NCBI GenBank assembly: GCA_048635425.1
Contig: JAIVYN010000105.1
Span: 1 to 12,383 of the forward strand
From: NIOZ-UU13 sp048635425
Lineage (GTDB): Bacteria; Planctomycetota; Phycisphaerae; Sedimentisphaerales; Anaerobacaceae
Reading direction: 5' to 3'
DNA length: 12,383 nt
Shown here: in pieces, positions 7,559 to 12,383 of the stretch
How positions within the stretch are numbered: the first letter of the stretch is position 1
Layout of the letters: every line of letters starts with the position of its first letter
Position numbers and translations under genes: made by a program
The notes under the pieces: generated by a model
Databases searched by the model: none
What the model was told of the DNA's origin: nothing
What the model saw: the letters and a program-made list of their open reading frames with translations, nothing else

Positions 7559-7594
7559 AATAACGTTCAGCGTGCAGTACAGAGCTTGTGCTGT

Positions 7595-8236
7595 TTAAAA
7601 GCCTAATTCTCTTAGTTTTTCGGCTGTTAGGGACTGCTTCTGTGGCAAAATCTTCTCAAGTTGTGTTTTTATCGTCTTTACTATTATATCAGTTTCGATA
7701 TTTACCTCATCACCAATTTTTACTTTACTTAGTGTAGTTTTGTTCAATGTTTCGGGTATTAGGGCGACGGAGAAACTGTTCTGGTCGATACCGGCTATCG
7801 TCAAAGAAATTCCGTCCACGGCGACCGAGCCCTTGACCACCATCGCATTTAGTAATCCGGGCTCGGCAGCAAACTTCATATCGGCAAATAGGCCGCGTTT
7901 GTCGATTGCTTTTATTGTTGCTGTGCCGTCAATGTGCCCCTGGACAAAGTGTCCGCCAAATCGGTCCGCAGCTTTGATAGCACGCTCGACGTTGACCTGC
8001 GATGAGTGCTTTAATTTGTCCAGAGTTGATCTTGCCAATGTTTCGCCGCTGAGCTCGAAAGTCGCAATGCCGCCTTCGAGCCTGGCAATAGTCAGACAGA
8101 CCCCGCTTATGGCTATACTATCGCCGATTTTGCTGTCGTCGGCCAGCTCGCCTAAATCTACGCTCAGCAGCATTGCGTTTTCGCTTCGTCGAACCGACAT
8201 TACTGTGCGAACAGCCTCTATTAGCCCTGTGAACAT
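7595..8236 (-). CDS. ribE: Riboflavin synthase, alpha chain type
   Basis: This enzyme dismutates two 6,7-dimethyl-8-ribityllumazine molecules into riboflavin and the pyrimidine precursor, the last step of riboflavin synthesis. It has 213 residues and the classical start MFTGLIE. Two lumazine-binding barrels are visible as an internal repeat: SIAISGVCLTI (40-50) in the first and SVAVDGISLTI (137-147) in the second. HFVQGHIDGTA (96-106) marks the start of the second barrel. C47 and H101 correspond to residues implicated in catalysis in other riboflavin synthases. No other rib gene is in the window. No Shine-Dalgarno sequence precedes the ATG. It is the first gene of ribE-pdxA-rsmA, so this operon supplies two cofactors plus a ribosome-maturation enzyme. 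Confidence 0.97.
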   Translation of the reverse strand: MFTGLIEAVRTVMSVRRSENAMLLSVDLGELADDSKIGDSIAISGVCLTIARLEGGIATFELSGETLARSTLDKLKHSSQVNVERAIKAADRFGGHFVQGHIDGTATIKAIDKRGLFADMKFAAEPGLLNAMVVKGSVAVDGISLTIAGIDQNSFSVALIPETLNKTTLSKVKIGDEVNIETDIIVKTIKTQLEKILPQKQSLTAEKLRELGF

Positions 8237-8241
8237 TTAAG

Positions 8242-8365
8242 ATTGACTATTTACTATTTATTATTTACTATTTATTTAAGATACAAGGCACAAAATTGGA
8301 GTTCCAAGCCTGGTATTTATAGTTGATTATAAATAATCAATATTCAATAATCAATTGTCAATTGG
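8242..8365. repeat. Short-word AT-rich repeats in a divergent intergenic region
   Basis: The divergent gap 8237-8383 contains two word arrays: CTATTTA/TTATTTA at about 8242-8277 and ATAATCAAT/TCAATTG words at about 8325-8365. GATTATAAATAATC (8325-8338) is nearly palindromic. A possible plus-strand promoter for the gene at 8384 lies between them (TTGGAG at 8296-8301 and TATAGT at 8318-8323, spacer 16), but the -35 is weak. Confidence 0.55.
8326..8354 (-). promoter_or_regulatory. Candidate promoter of the ribE-pdxA-rsmA operon
   Basis: On the minus strand TTGATT (8349-8354) and a perfect TATAAT (8326-8331) are 17 bases apart, which predicts a leader of about 80 bases for ribE. Caution: the boxes lie inside a TCAAT-word repeat that produces such motifs by composition. 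Confidence 0.45.
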
Positions 8366-8383
8366 TAAAGGGGTGGGATAATT

Positions 8384-8881
8384 ATGAATACATTCTGGCT
8401 GAAAATAGCAGGGTTGGCTGTTCTCGTTATGGGTGTGATTATCCTGATTACTGTTTTTACGTCCGGCACTGATTCGGAACCTAAAGAGCCTCAAAAGACC
8501 GTTTATGACCAGTGGGAAGAGGACGACAAGAGATTACGTGCTGAGCCGCAGTATAAAGAGCCGCCGGCCACAGCCCCTTTGGTGCAACAGACCACGCCGG
8601 TCGCGCCGCCGAAGCCTGAATTTAAGAAGCTCAGCGAGATAGAGGACATTCAGGCGCTGAGACTCTTTAACCTGGCTATTCAGGAAAGAAAGATGGGGCG
8701 ACTGCCGGGTATAAGGTTAGGGTACAAGAAGATGGTTGACCACTGCAGGGAGATAATCCGGAGGTGGCCGGACAGCAAATACGCTTTCGAGGCCAAGAGG
8801 ATGCTCGCTGACATACCGGAGCGCTACCATAAAATGTACAATATAACCAAAGAAGAAATTGACCTTGGAAATTTGAAGTAA
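8384..8881 (+). CDS. Small membrane-anchored protein with a TPR-like C-terminal helix pair
   Basis: The function is not recognised. The 165-residue product has one N-terminal membrane helix (about 5-26) after a short N-terminus without a lipobox, then a charged, proline-rich linker (about 30-80, including APPKPEF). A helical domain follows (about 84-146) whose CREIIRRWPDSKYAFEAKRML pattern resembles the helix-turn-helix of tetratricopeptide or tol-pal/BamD-type repeats. The likely topology is N-in with the C-terminal domain outside the cytoplasmic membrane. The ATG is preceded by AAGGGGTGGG. thyA starts 35 bases downstream and is probably co-transcribed, but no functional link is evident. A scaffold role is only a guess from the fold pattern. 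Confidence 0.8.
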   Translation: MNTFWLKIAGLAVLVMGVIILITVFTSGTDSEPKEPQKTVYDQWEEDDKRLRAEPQYKEPPATAPLVQQTTPVAPPKPEFKKLSEIEDIQALRLFNLAIQERKMGRLPGIRLGYKKMVDHCREIIRRWPDSKYAFEAKRMLADIPERYHKMYNITKEEIDLGNLK

Positions 8882-8916
8882 GGATAAATAGAAAAGATTC
8901 GTGGAGGAATGTTTAT

Positions 8917-9810
8917 ATGAGCAGCACCGCATCGGTTGCCAATATACCTGTGATTTCGATAACCGCAGATTTTCTGCCCCAGGCGTGGGAGAAGGCTGTC
9001 TTAGCTGTTTGGGACAAGGGCTTTGAGGTCAAGACCCAGTACGATAAGCCCCAGGACCCGCCGAGCAGAGACGCAACCGTTATGATTACCGTTACCGACC
9101 CATTCAACGAGCCGAGGATTCACAAGAACTTTCCGGGTGGGCCTGAGGAGCTTGAATCATATCGGCAGGAAGTGGTCAACGGTATCCACGACCATTGGAT
9201 TGACCCTGCTGCGGGTAAGTGGACTTATACATATCACGAACGTCTGTTTTCATATTGTCCGGTGGAAGATATACGAGACGCTGATTCTCCGAAGCCACTC
9301 AGGGCAGTAAATCAGATTCAGTATATTATCGATTATCTCTCGCAGGCCGGGCACAGCCGCAGGGCTCAGGCGATAACCTGGATGCCGACGGCAGACCCGG
9401 TGACAGATGACCCGCCCTGCCTTCAGAGAATATGGTGCCGGTTAGTAGCAAACCAAGCGGGCCGGCTTTCGCTTAATATGAACACACACTGGCGCAGCAG
9501 AGACCTCTACAAGGCATGGTTTATGAATGTCTATGCACTCACCGATCTTCAAAAAATAATCGCCGAGGGCATAGCCAAAAACAGAGGTGAGCCGGTAAGT
9601 GTGGGCAGGTATGTTGACATAAGCGATTCGCTGCATATTTACGGTAGTTATTTTGATGAGGTTGCCCCAGAGATAGAAAAGATGCGGCAAAGCTCATTTC
9701 GCGAGCGGGCGTGGGAGAGCACTCATCCTGCTTTTGAGATGATGACATTAGAGACAAGGGAAAAATTAGCACAAGACCCAGACTGGTACGCAAAGGCAAA
9801 AGGCGGTTAG
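8917..9810 (+). CDS. thyA: Thymidylate synthase, archaeal-type ThyA family
   Basis: This enzyme should methylate dUMP to dTMP with methylenetetrahydrofolate or an analogue. Family marks in order: GDPPS-like QDPPSRDA (46-53), HDHWI (91-95), YTYHERLF (104-111), SRRAQAITW (147-155, the arginine pair that reaches the neighbouring active site), catalytic Cys168 in DDPPCLQRIWC, phosphate-binding RSRD (193-196), Asn204 in WFMNVYAL and DSLHIYGSY (237-245). Asn204 lies where thymidylate synthases keep Asn and dCMP hydroxymethylases have Asp, which favours dUMP. The pattern fits the shorter, archaeal-type ThyA rather than the common bacterial TS. At 297 residues it is longer than I expect for the archaeal proteins; the extra part is mainly the tail after 250. 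GGAGG lies nine bases before the ATG. nrdR further downstream fits a deoxynucleotide theme. Confidence 0.9.
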   Translation: MSSTASVANIPVISITADFLPQAWEKAVLAVWDKGFEVKTQYDKPQDPPSRDATVMITVTDPFNEPRIHKNFPGGPEELESYRQEVVNGIHDHWIDPAAGKWTYTYHERLFSYCPVEDIRDADSPKPLRAVNQIQYIIDYLSQAGHSRRAQAITWMPTADPVTDDPPCLQRIWCRLVANQAGRLSLNMNTHWRSRDLYKAWFMNVYALTDLQKIIAEGIAKNRGEPVSVGRYVDISDSLHIYGSYFDEVAPEIEKMRQSSFRERAWESTHPAFEMMTLETREKLAQDPDWYAKAKGG

Positions 9811-9888
9811 ATGGAGTATCGAATATCAAATCGGAACTTTTTTTGAGCACAATACACAATACGACAGAAACGATATGAAAGGTGAAAA
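9811..9888. repeat. Short-word repeats between thyA and the PPIase gene
   Basis: The 78-base gap contains the words GTATCGAATATC (9816-9827) and ACAATACACAATACG (9850-9864), of the same loose style as other spacers here. The ribosome site of the following gene (AAAGGTG) ends the gap. No terminator or promoter is clear. Confidence 0.35.
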
Positions 9889-10746
9889 ATGGCTATAATT
9901 GTTAACGGTGAAAAAATTGAAGACTCGGCGATAAAGCAGGAAGTCGAACGCTTAAGGCCGGATTATGAACGAGTGTTTGCCGACCAGGACCCCAAAGAGC
10001 GTGAAGCTCAACTGGCTGACTGGTCCAGAGAAAATGTGATTGAAAGGATTTTAATCAATCAGGAAGCAAAGGAGAACGGTGAGAACATTCCGGAAGCACA
10101 AATCGAATCTGCTTTGGCCAAGCTTAAAGAGCAATACGCAGACCAGGAGCAACTCTACAAAGTACTTGGCCTCAAGGATGATGAAGATATCAAAGAGTAT
10201 ATCCGAATGCAGATGAGAGTTGAGCAGAGGCTGAACGAAGCCTGCAAAGATTTACCGGGGCCGTCGCAAGCTGCCATCCAGGAATACTATGAGGAAAATA
10301 AGGAACAGTTCAAATCCGGTGAGCAAGCCAGAGTGGCCCATATAGTAAAATATGTGAACTGGCAGACGGACGAAGAGACTGCTTATAATGCGATAAAAGA
10401 GGCACATGATGAATTGAAAGACGGTTCAGCTTTTGAGGTAGTGGTTGATAAACATACCGATTGCGCCGACAGTGGTGGTGACTTAGGCTATGTTATGAGA
10501 GGGCAAATGGTAGAAGAGTTCGAGGACGTAGTTTTTAATTTGGGCCTCGGAGAGATTAGTGACGTTTTTCGCACCCGTTTCGGCTTCCATATAGCCAAGG
10601 TGTATGACAGAAAGCCGGCCGCTGTGTCTGAGCTTAAAGAAGTAAAGGGTGGGATAGAGGAAACACTTAAGGAACAGATGCGAGGAAAAGCTATCGATGA
10701 GTTTATAGATGGTCTGAAAAATAAGGCCAAAATCGAAGAGATCTAA
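9889..10746 (+). CDS. Parvulin-type peptidyl-prolyl isomerase (SurA/PrsA/PpiC-like), no signal peptide
   Basis: This probable folding catalyst accelerates cis-trans isomerisation at proline. In its 285 residues, the first 130 are helical and chaperone-like in the SurA_N manner. The parvulin domain spans about 146-241 with AHIV (H151), DKHTDC (C192), SGGDLGYVMRGQMVEEFEDVVF (195-216), LGEISDVFRTRFGFHI and the second active-site His H234. A charged helical tail follows (250-285). Secreted SurA/PrsA proteins begin with a signal peptide or lipobox; here the protein starts MAIIVNGEKIED with no hydrophobic stretch, so a cytoplasmic location is inferred. A missed upstream start is unlikely because AAAGGTG sits five bases before the ATG. 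It is third in line after the TPR-like gene and thyA. In Escherichia coli surA lies beside pdxA-ksgA; here those genes are 1.7 kb away and divergent. Confidence 0.9.
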   Translation: MAIIVNGEKIEDSAIKQEVERLRPDYERVFADQDPKEREAQLADWSRENVIERILINQEAKENGENIPEAQIESALAKLKEQYADQEQLYKVLGLKDDEDIKEYIRMQMRVEQRLNEACKDLPGPSQAAIQEYYEENKEQFKSGEQARVAHIVKYVNWQTDEETAYNAIKEAHDELKDGSAFEVVVDKHTDCADSGGDLGYVMRGQMVEEFEDVVFNLGLGEISDVFRTRFGFHIAKVYDRKPAAVSELKEVKGGIEETLKEQMRGKAIDEFIDGLKNKAKIEEI

Positions 10747-10809
10747 CCAGACAGTAACAAGGCGAAAAACAGTGAATAGGTGACAATCGGTTCATTTTGT
10801 TAGACGCAT

Positions 10810-10992
10810 TTAGAGCCTATCCCAATAACCCGCTCTATTGCGGCCGGCTGCAAAGCCCGATGCCTGCGTTGTCGGCCAAAAATGTTCTCAACGTGGAGAA
10901 AACCACGCCTCCGAGCATTTTTGGCCTGTCGCCTTGGCCTCGGACTTTTCGCTCGGCCTCATAACGATCCGGTTATTCGGATAAGCTCTTAG
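10810..10992. repeat. 183-bp imperfect palindrome, MITE-like or hairpin-forming element
   Basis: The two halves are mirror images about position 10900. GGCCAAAAATG (10874-10884) matches CATTTTTGGCC (10916-10926) exactly. The outer ends AGAGCCTATCCCAATAACC (10812-10830) and 10971-10989 match at all but two positions. At the centre, CGTGG (10892-10896) and CCACG (10903-10907) enclose AGAAAA. Intervening arm sequence is less conserved, roughly two thirds paired. No open reading frame lies inside, and it is more GC-rich than its flanks. A non-autonomous mobile element or a large RNA hairpin are both possible. Target-site duplications are not obvious. Confidence 0.8.
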
Positions 10993-11081
10993 TTTTATCG
11001 GGCCGTAAAAAAAGTAAAAAAAGTAGCTGTATCGATTTGTCTCTTTAAGGTTTTTATATTAGACTTTAATTGTAGCACATA

Positions 11082-11209
11082 GGAAAGAGCAGAATTGATG
11101 CTAATAAAGCTTTCACATTACGTGAAGGCTTTATACCAGACCTAAGGGGGGTGCATATAAGTTTCTTTCCGAGTTGGCCTCTGCGTTCTCTGCGCAGAGG
11201 CCTTTTTTT
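11082..11209 (+). ncRNA. Candidate structured small RNA or 3' UTR ending in an intrinsic terminator
   Basis: GGAAAGA (11082-11088) can pair with TCTTTCC (11164-11170), enclosing a hairpin in which TAAAGCTTTCAC pairs with GTGAAGGCTTTA through 12 bases (one G-T) around the loop ATTAC. The terminator at 11176-11209 follows six bases later. No coding frame is apparent and the next gene starts 350 bases further on, after its own promoter, so the terminator closes a non-coding transcript or a long ppiC-type 3' UTR. I could not find a convincing promoter before it, and I do not recognise it as 6S, SRP or a known riboswitch. Confidence 0.35.
11176..11209 (+). terminator. Rho-independent terminator
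   Basis: GGCCTCTGCG (11176-11185) and CGCAGAGGCC (11193-11202) form a perfect 10-bp GC-rich stem around a 7-base loop, followed directly by seven T (11203-11209). It insulates the nrdR promoter from upstream transcription. Confidence 0.92.
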
Positions 11210-11351
11210 AATAAAAAAACACCGGTAAAAAAGATTTGAGTTTTTCTTGTCTTTTCTCGTTAGTGTTTATCAAGCCATAAATTAAGAGCAGCAAAATCAA
11301 ATTTAACAGCTCCTGATTCAGAAAGATTGACGGCCTATATGAAAAATTCTT

Positions 11352-11379
11352 TTGACATACTATATGTTGGGTGTAGAAT
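11352..11379 (+). promoter_or_regulatory. Sigma-70-like promoter of nrdR
   Basis: A perfect TTGACA (11352-11357) is followed after 16 bases by TAGAAT (11374-11379). The sequence just upstream is AT-rich (GAAAAATTCTT), which could serve as an UP-like element. Transcription should begin near 11386, leaving a leader of about 180 bases before the nrdR ATG. Both NrdR-like boxes overlap this promoter. Confidence 0.75.
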
Positions 11380-11403
11380 AGATAAGCTAACTATATGTAG
11401 TGT
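11357..11403 (+). promoter_or_regulatory. Tandem NrdR-box-like operators
   Basis: Box 1 is ATACTATATGTTGGGT (11357-11372) and box 2 is TAACTATATGTAGTGT (11388-11403). Against an NrdR box of the form ACACTATATATAGTGT they match at 12 and 13 of 16 positions. Their centres are 31 bp apart, about three helical turns, the known spacing of NrdR operator pairs. Box 1 overlaps the -35 and spacer, and box 2 covers the expected transcription start, a layout suited to repression. The next gene is nrdR itself. Confidence 0.75.
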
Positions 11404-11566
11404 TATCTTGATGGGCTTCGAAGAGTGTACCCGCCCGTCAAGGGTTTGCACGGGACGGATAGCCAACTTGCAAGTTGTGAATCACGAGGTCAAAAGTGTA
11501 TCTCAAACACAATATGCAGTATGAGATGCGAGACCGAAAGGTCCGCTTCCAACAGGCGGATACGAA
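11386..11566 (+). promoter_or_regulatory. Structured nrdR leader with a possible ribosome-site sequestering hairpin
   Basis: Several stems are visible in the predicted 5' leader. CTTGATGGGC (11407-11416) pairs with GCCCGTCAAG (11433-11442), ten pairs with one G-U, and competes with CCCGT/ACGGG (11434-11438/11450-11454). CAACTTGCAAGTTG (11464-11477) is a perfect palindrome. GTATCTCA (11498-11505) pairs with TGAGATGC (11522-11529). GACC-GAAA-GGTC (11532-11543) overlaps by two bases TCCGC/GCGGA (11542-11546/11556-11560), whose 3' arm contains most of the only SD-like sequence, AGGCGGA, six bases before the ATG. This suggests translational control; no known riboswitch class is recognised. Confidence 0.45.
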
Positions 11567-12058
11567 ATGAGATGTCCCTTTTGCAAGGAAGACCGAGATA
11601 AAGTTGTTGATTCGCGTTCAAGCGATGGCGGAAGAGTGATCAGGCGCCGGCGTCAATGCCTGATGTGTAAAAGGCGTTTTACCACGTATGAGAAGATAGG
11701 CGAAAGCTTTAAGCTCTACGTGGTGAAAAAAGATAACTCTCGGGTCCCTTATGACAGAGAGAAAATCATCAGCGGTTTGCAAAAGGCCTGTTATAAGAGA
11801 CCTGTCTCGACGGAGCAGATTCGACAAATAGCCGACAAGGCTGAGGAAAATATATTCCGGAATTTCGACAAGGAGGTCTCATCAGCTATTATCGGTGAAA
11901 GAGTAATGAAACAGCTTCGCAGGGTTGATAAGGTGGCGTATATTCGTTTTGCAAGTGTCTATCGTGACTTCAGGGATGCAGGTGAATTGATTAAGGAAGT
12001 CAGTCAGGTAATTACCGAAACTGAGCCCAGCGGCCGGCAGATACTCTTTGATTGGTAA
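11567..12058 (+). CDS. nrdR: Transcriptional repressor NrdR
   Basis: NrdR senses dATP/ATP and represses ribonucleotide reductase genes by binding paired NrdR boxes. The 163-residue protein starts with the zinc ribbon MRCPFC (C3, C6) and CLMCKRRFTTYE (C31, C34), with the basic run RRRR at 26-29 between them. An ATP-cone follows (about 49-139) with the usual VVKKDNSRVPYDREKI, GLQKAC and AYIRFASVYRDF. The tail EPSGRQILFDW is short and ordinary. The ATG at 11567 gives the standard N-terminus; the SD-like AGGCGGA lies inside a predicted hairpin. The promoter upstream carries two NrdR-like boxes, so autoregulation is expected. A second ATP-cone gene begins 94 bases downstream. Confidence 0.97.
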   Translation: MRCPFCKEDRDKVVDSRSSDGGRVIRRRRQCLMCKRRFTTYEKIGESFKLYVVKKDNSRVPYDREKIISGLQKACYKRPVSTEQIRQIADKAEENIFRNFDKEVSSAIIGERVMKQLRRVDKVAYIRFASVYRDFRDAGELIKEVSQVITETEPSGRQILFDW

Positions 12059-12152
12059 CAAGGGTTCTGCAAGATGGAAATTAGACATACTTTGAAAAGA
12101 ATAACCTTTCACTTTTTATTGGCAACTTTTGCATGGAGGCAAAAAGAAGGTG

Positions 12153-12383
12153 ATGCAAACGCAGCTTAAGGTCATAAAAGCCGATGGCAGCCTCGAGGAA
12201 TACTCGCACACCAAAGTGATGGGGACTATCAATAACGCTCTTGGTAAGATTGGGCAGGCGGATGTATACATTGCTGAACAGCTTGCCGAGGTGGTAACAT
12301 ACTTTCTTTATCACCGACAAAAGCTACGCAGCGTAACCAGTAGTGAGATATTTTCCATAATTAAGGCGGTTCTAACGGCCATC
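12153..12383 (+). CDS. ATP-cone domain protein, 3' end beyond window
   Basis: Only the first 77 codons are in the window. They read MQTQLKVIKADGSLEEYSHTK, then VMGTINNAL, AEQLAEVVTYFLYHR and VTSSEIFSIIKAVLTAI, which is the outline of an ATP-cone nucleotide-binding domain (basic VIKxDG strand, helix, and the vtS-EI segment). The region could be the N-terminal allosteric domain of a ribonucleotide reductase or a stand-alone ATP-cone protein of the kind I associate with nrdR in planctomycetes. The missing remainder would decide. The ATG at 12153 is preceded by AAGG at close range and GGAGG about 13 bases upstream; the latter lies in a small TTTTGC/GCAAAA hairpin (12127-12144). No terminator is seen after nrdR, so co-transcription and NrdR control are likely. 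Confidence 0.8.
   Translation, partial: MQTQLKVIKADGSLEEYSHTKVMGTINNALGKIGQADVYIAEQLAEVVTYFLYHRQKLRSVTSSEIFSIIKAVLTAI

Noticed and set aside
7118..7606. 162-codon plus-strand frame opposite pdxA
   Set aside because: It is the complement of a well-conserved enzyme frame and has no independent signals.
11041..11070. Promoter for the candidate small RNA (TTGTCT with TATATT or TTTAAT)
   Set aside because: The spacing is 12 bases for the first pair, and no usable -35 exists for the second.
11327..11524. 65-codon plus-strand frame before nrdR
   Set aside because: It runs across the predicted nrdR promoter, both NrdR boxes and the structured leader, begins upstream of the predicted transcription start and has no ribosome site.
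11386..11566. Cobalamin riboswitch in the nrdR leader
   Set aside because: None of the conserved B12-box elements can be found; only generic stems are visible.

Overview
The window looks like a chromosomal piece of a Planctomycetota bacterium, most likely of the Phycisphaerae/Sedimentisphaerales kind. This rests on a tandem set of prepilin-type proteins whose C-termini are of the type abundant in Planctomycetota and Lentisphaerota, on nrdR followed by a second ATP-cone protein, and on many short-word palindromic intergenic repeats. The placement is inference from family content; there is no rRNA gene here to confirm it.

Layout. Positions 1-763 (+) hold the 3' part of a class I fumarase/tartrate dehydratase alpha subunit whose reading frame carries an in-frame palindromic repeat. 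A palindromic spacer (765-829) separates it from five tandem pseudopilin-like genes read on the minus strand (830-5262). The gene at the head of this array has a near-consensus promoter at 5388-5416. Next on the minus strand is a compact housekeeping operon, ribE-pdxA-rsmA (8236 down to 5604). Divergent from it, from 8384 on the plus strand, are a small membrane-anchored protein, an archaeal-type thymidylate synthase and a parvulin-type prolyl isomerase (to 10746).

The 820-base gap 10747-11566 is rich in signals: a 183-bp imperfect palindrome (10810-10992), a structured stretch ending in a textbook Rho-independent terminator (11082-11209), a strong promoter with two NrdR-box-like sites 31 bp apart centre to centre (11352-11403), and a roughly 180-base structured leader that may hide the nrdR ribosome binding site. 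nrdR (11567-12058) and the beginning of an ATP-cone protein (12153 to the window end) follow.

How the genes fit together. ThyA, NrdR and the ATP-cone protein all belong to deoxynucleotide supply. The operator arrangement predicts that NrdR represses its own operon when dATP is high. RibE, PdxA and RsmA supply riboflavin, pyridoxal phosphate and ribosome maturation; pdxA-rsmA adjacency is classical (surA-pdxA-ksgA in Escherichia coli), and a SurA/PpiC-like gene also lies close by here. The pseudopilin genes come without any visible secretion-machine gene.

The most notable points are the palindromic element translated inside a fumarase, the NrdR operator pair coupled to a switch-like leader, the large palindrome and possible small RNA before it, and the recent duplication within the pseudopilin array.
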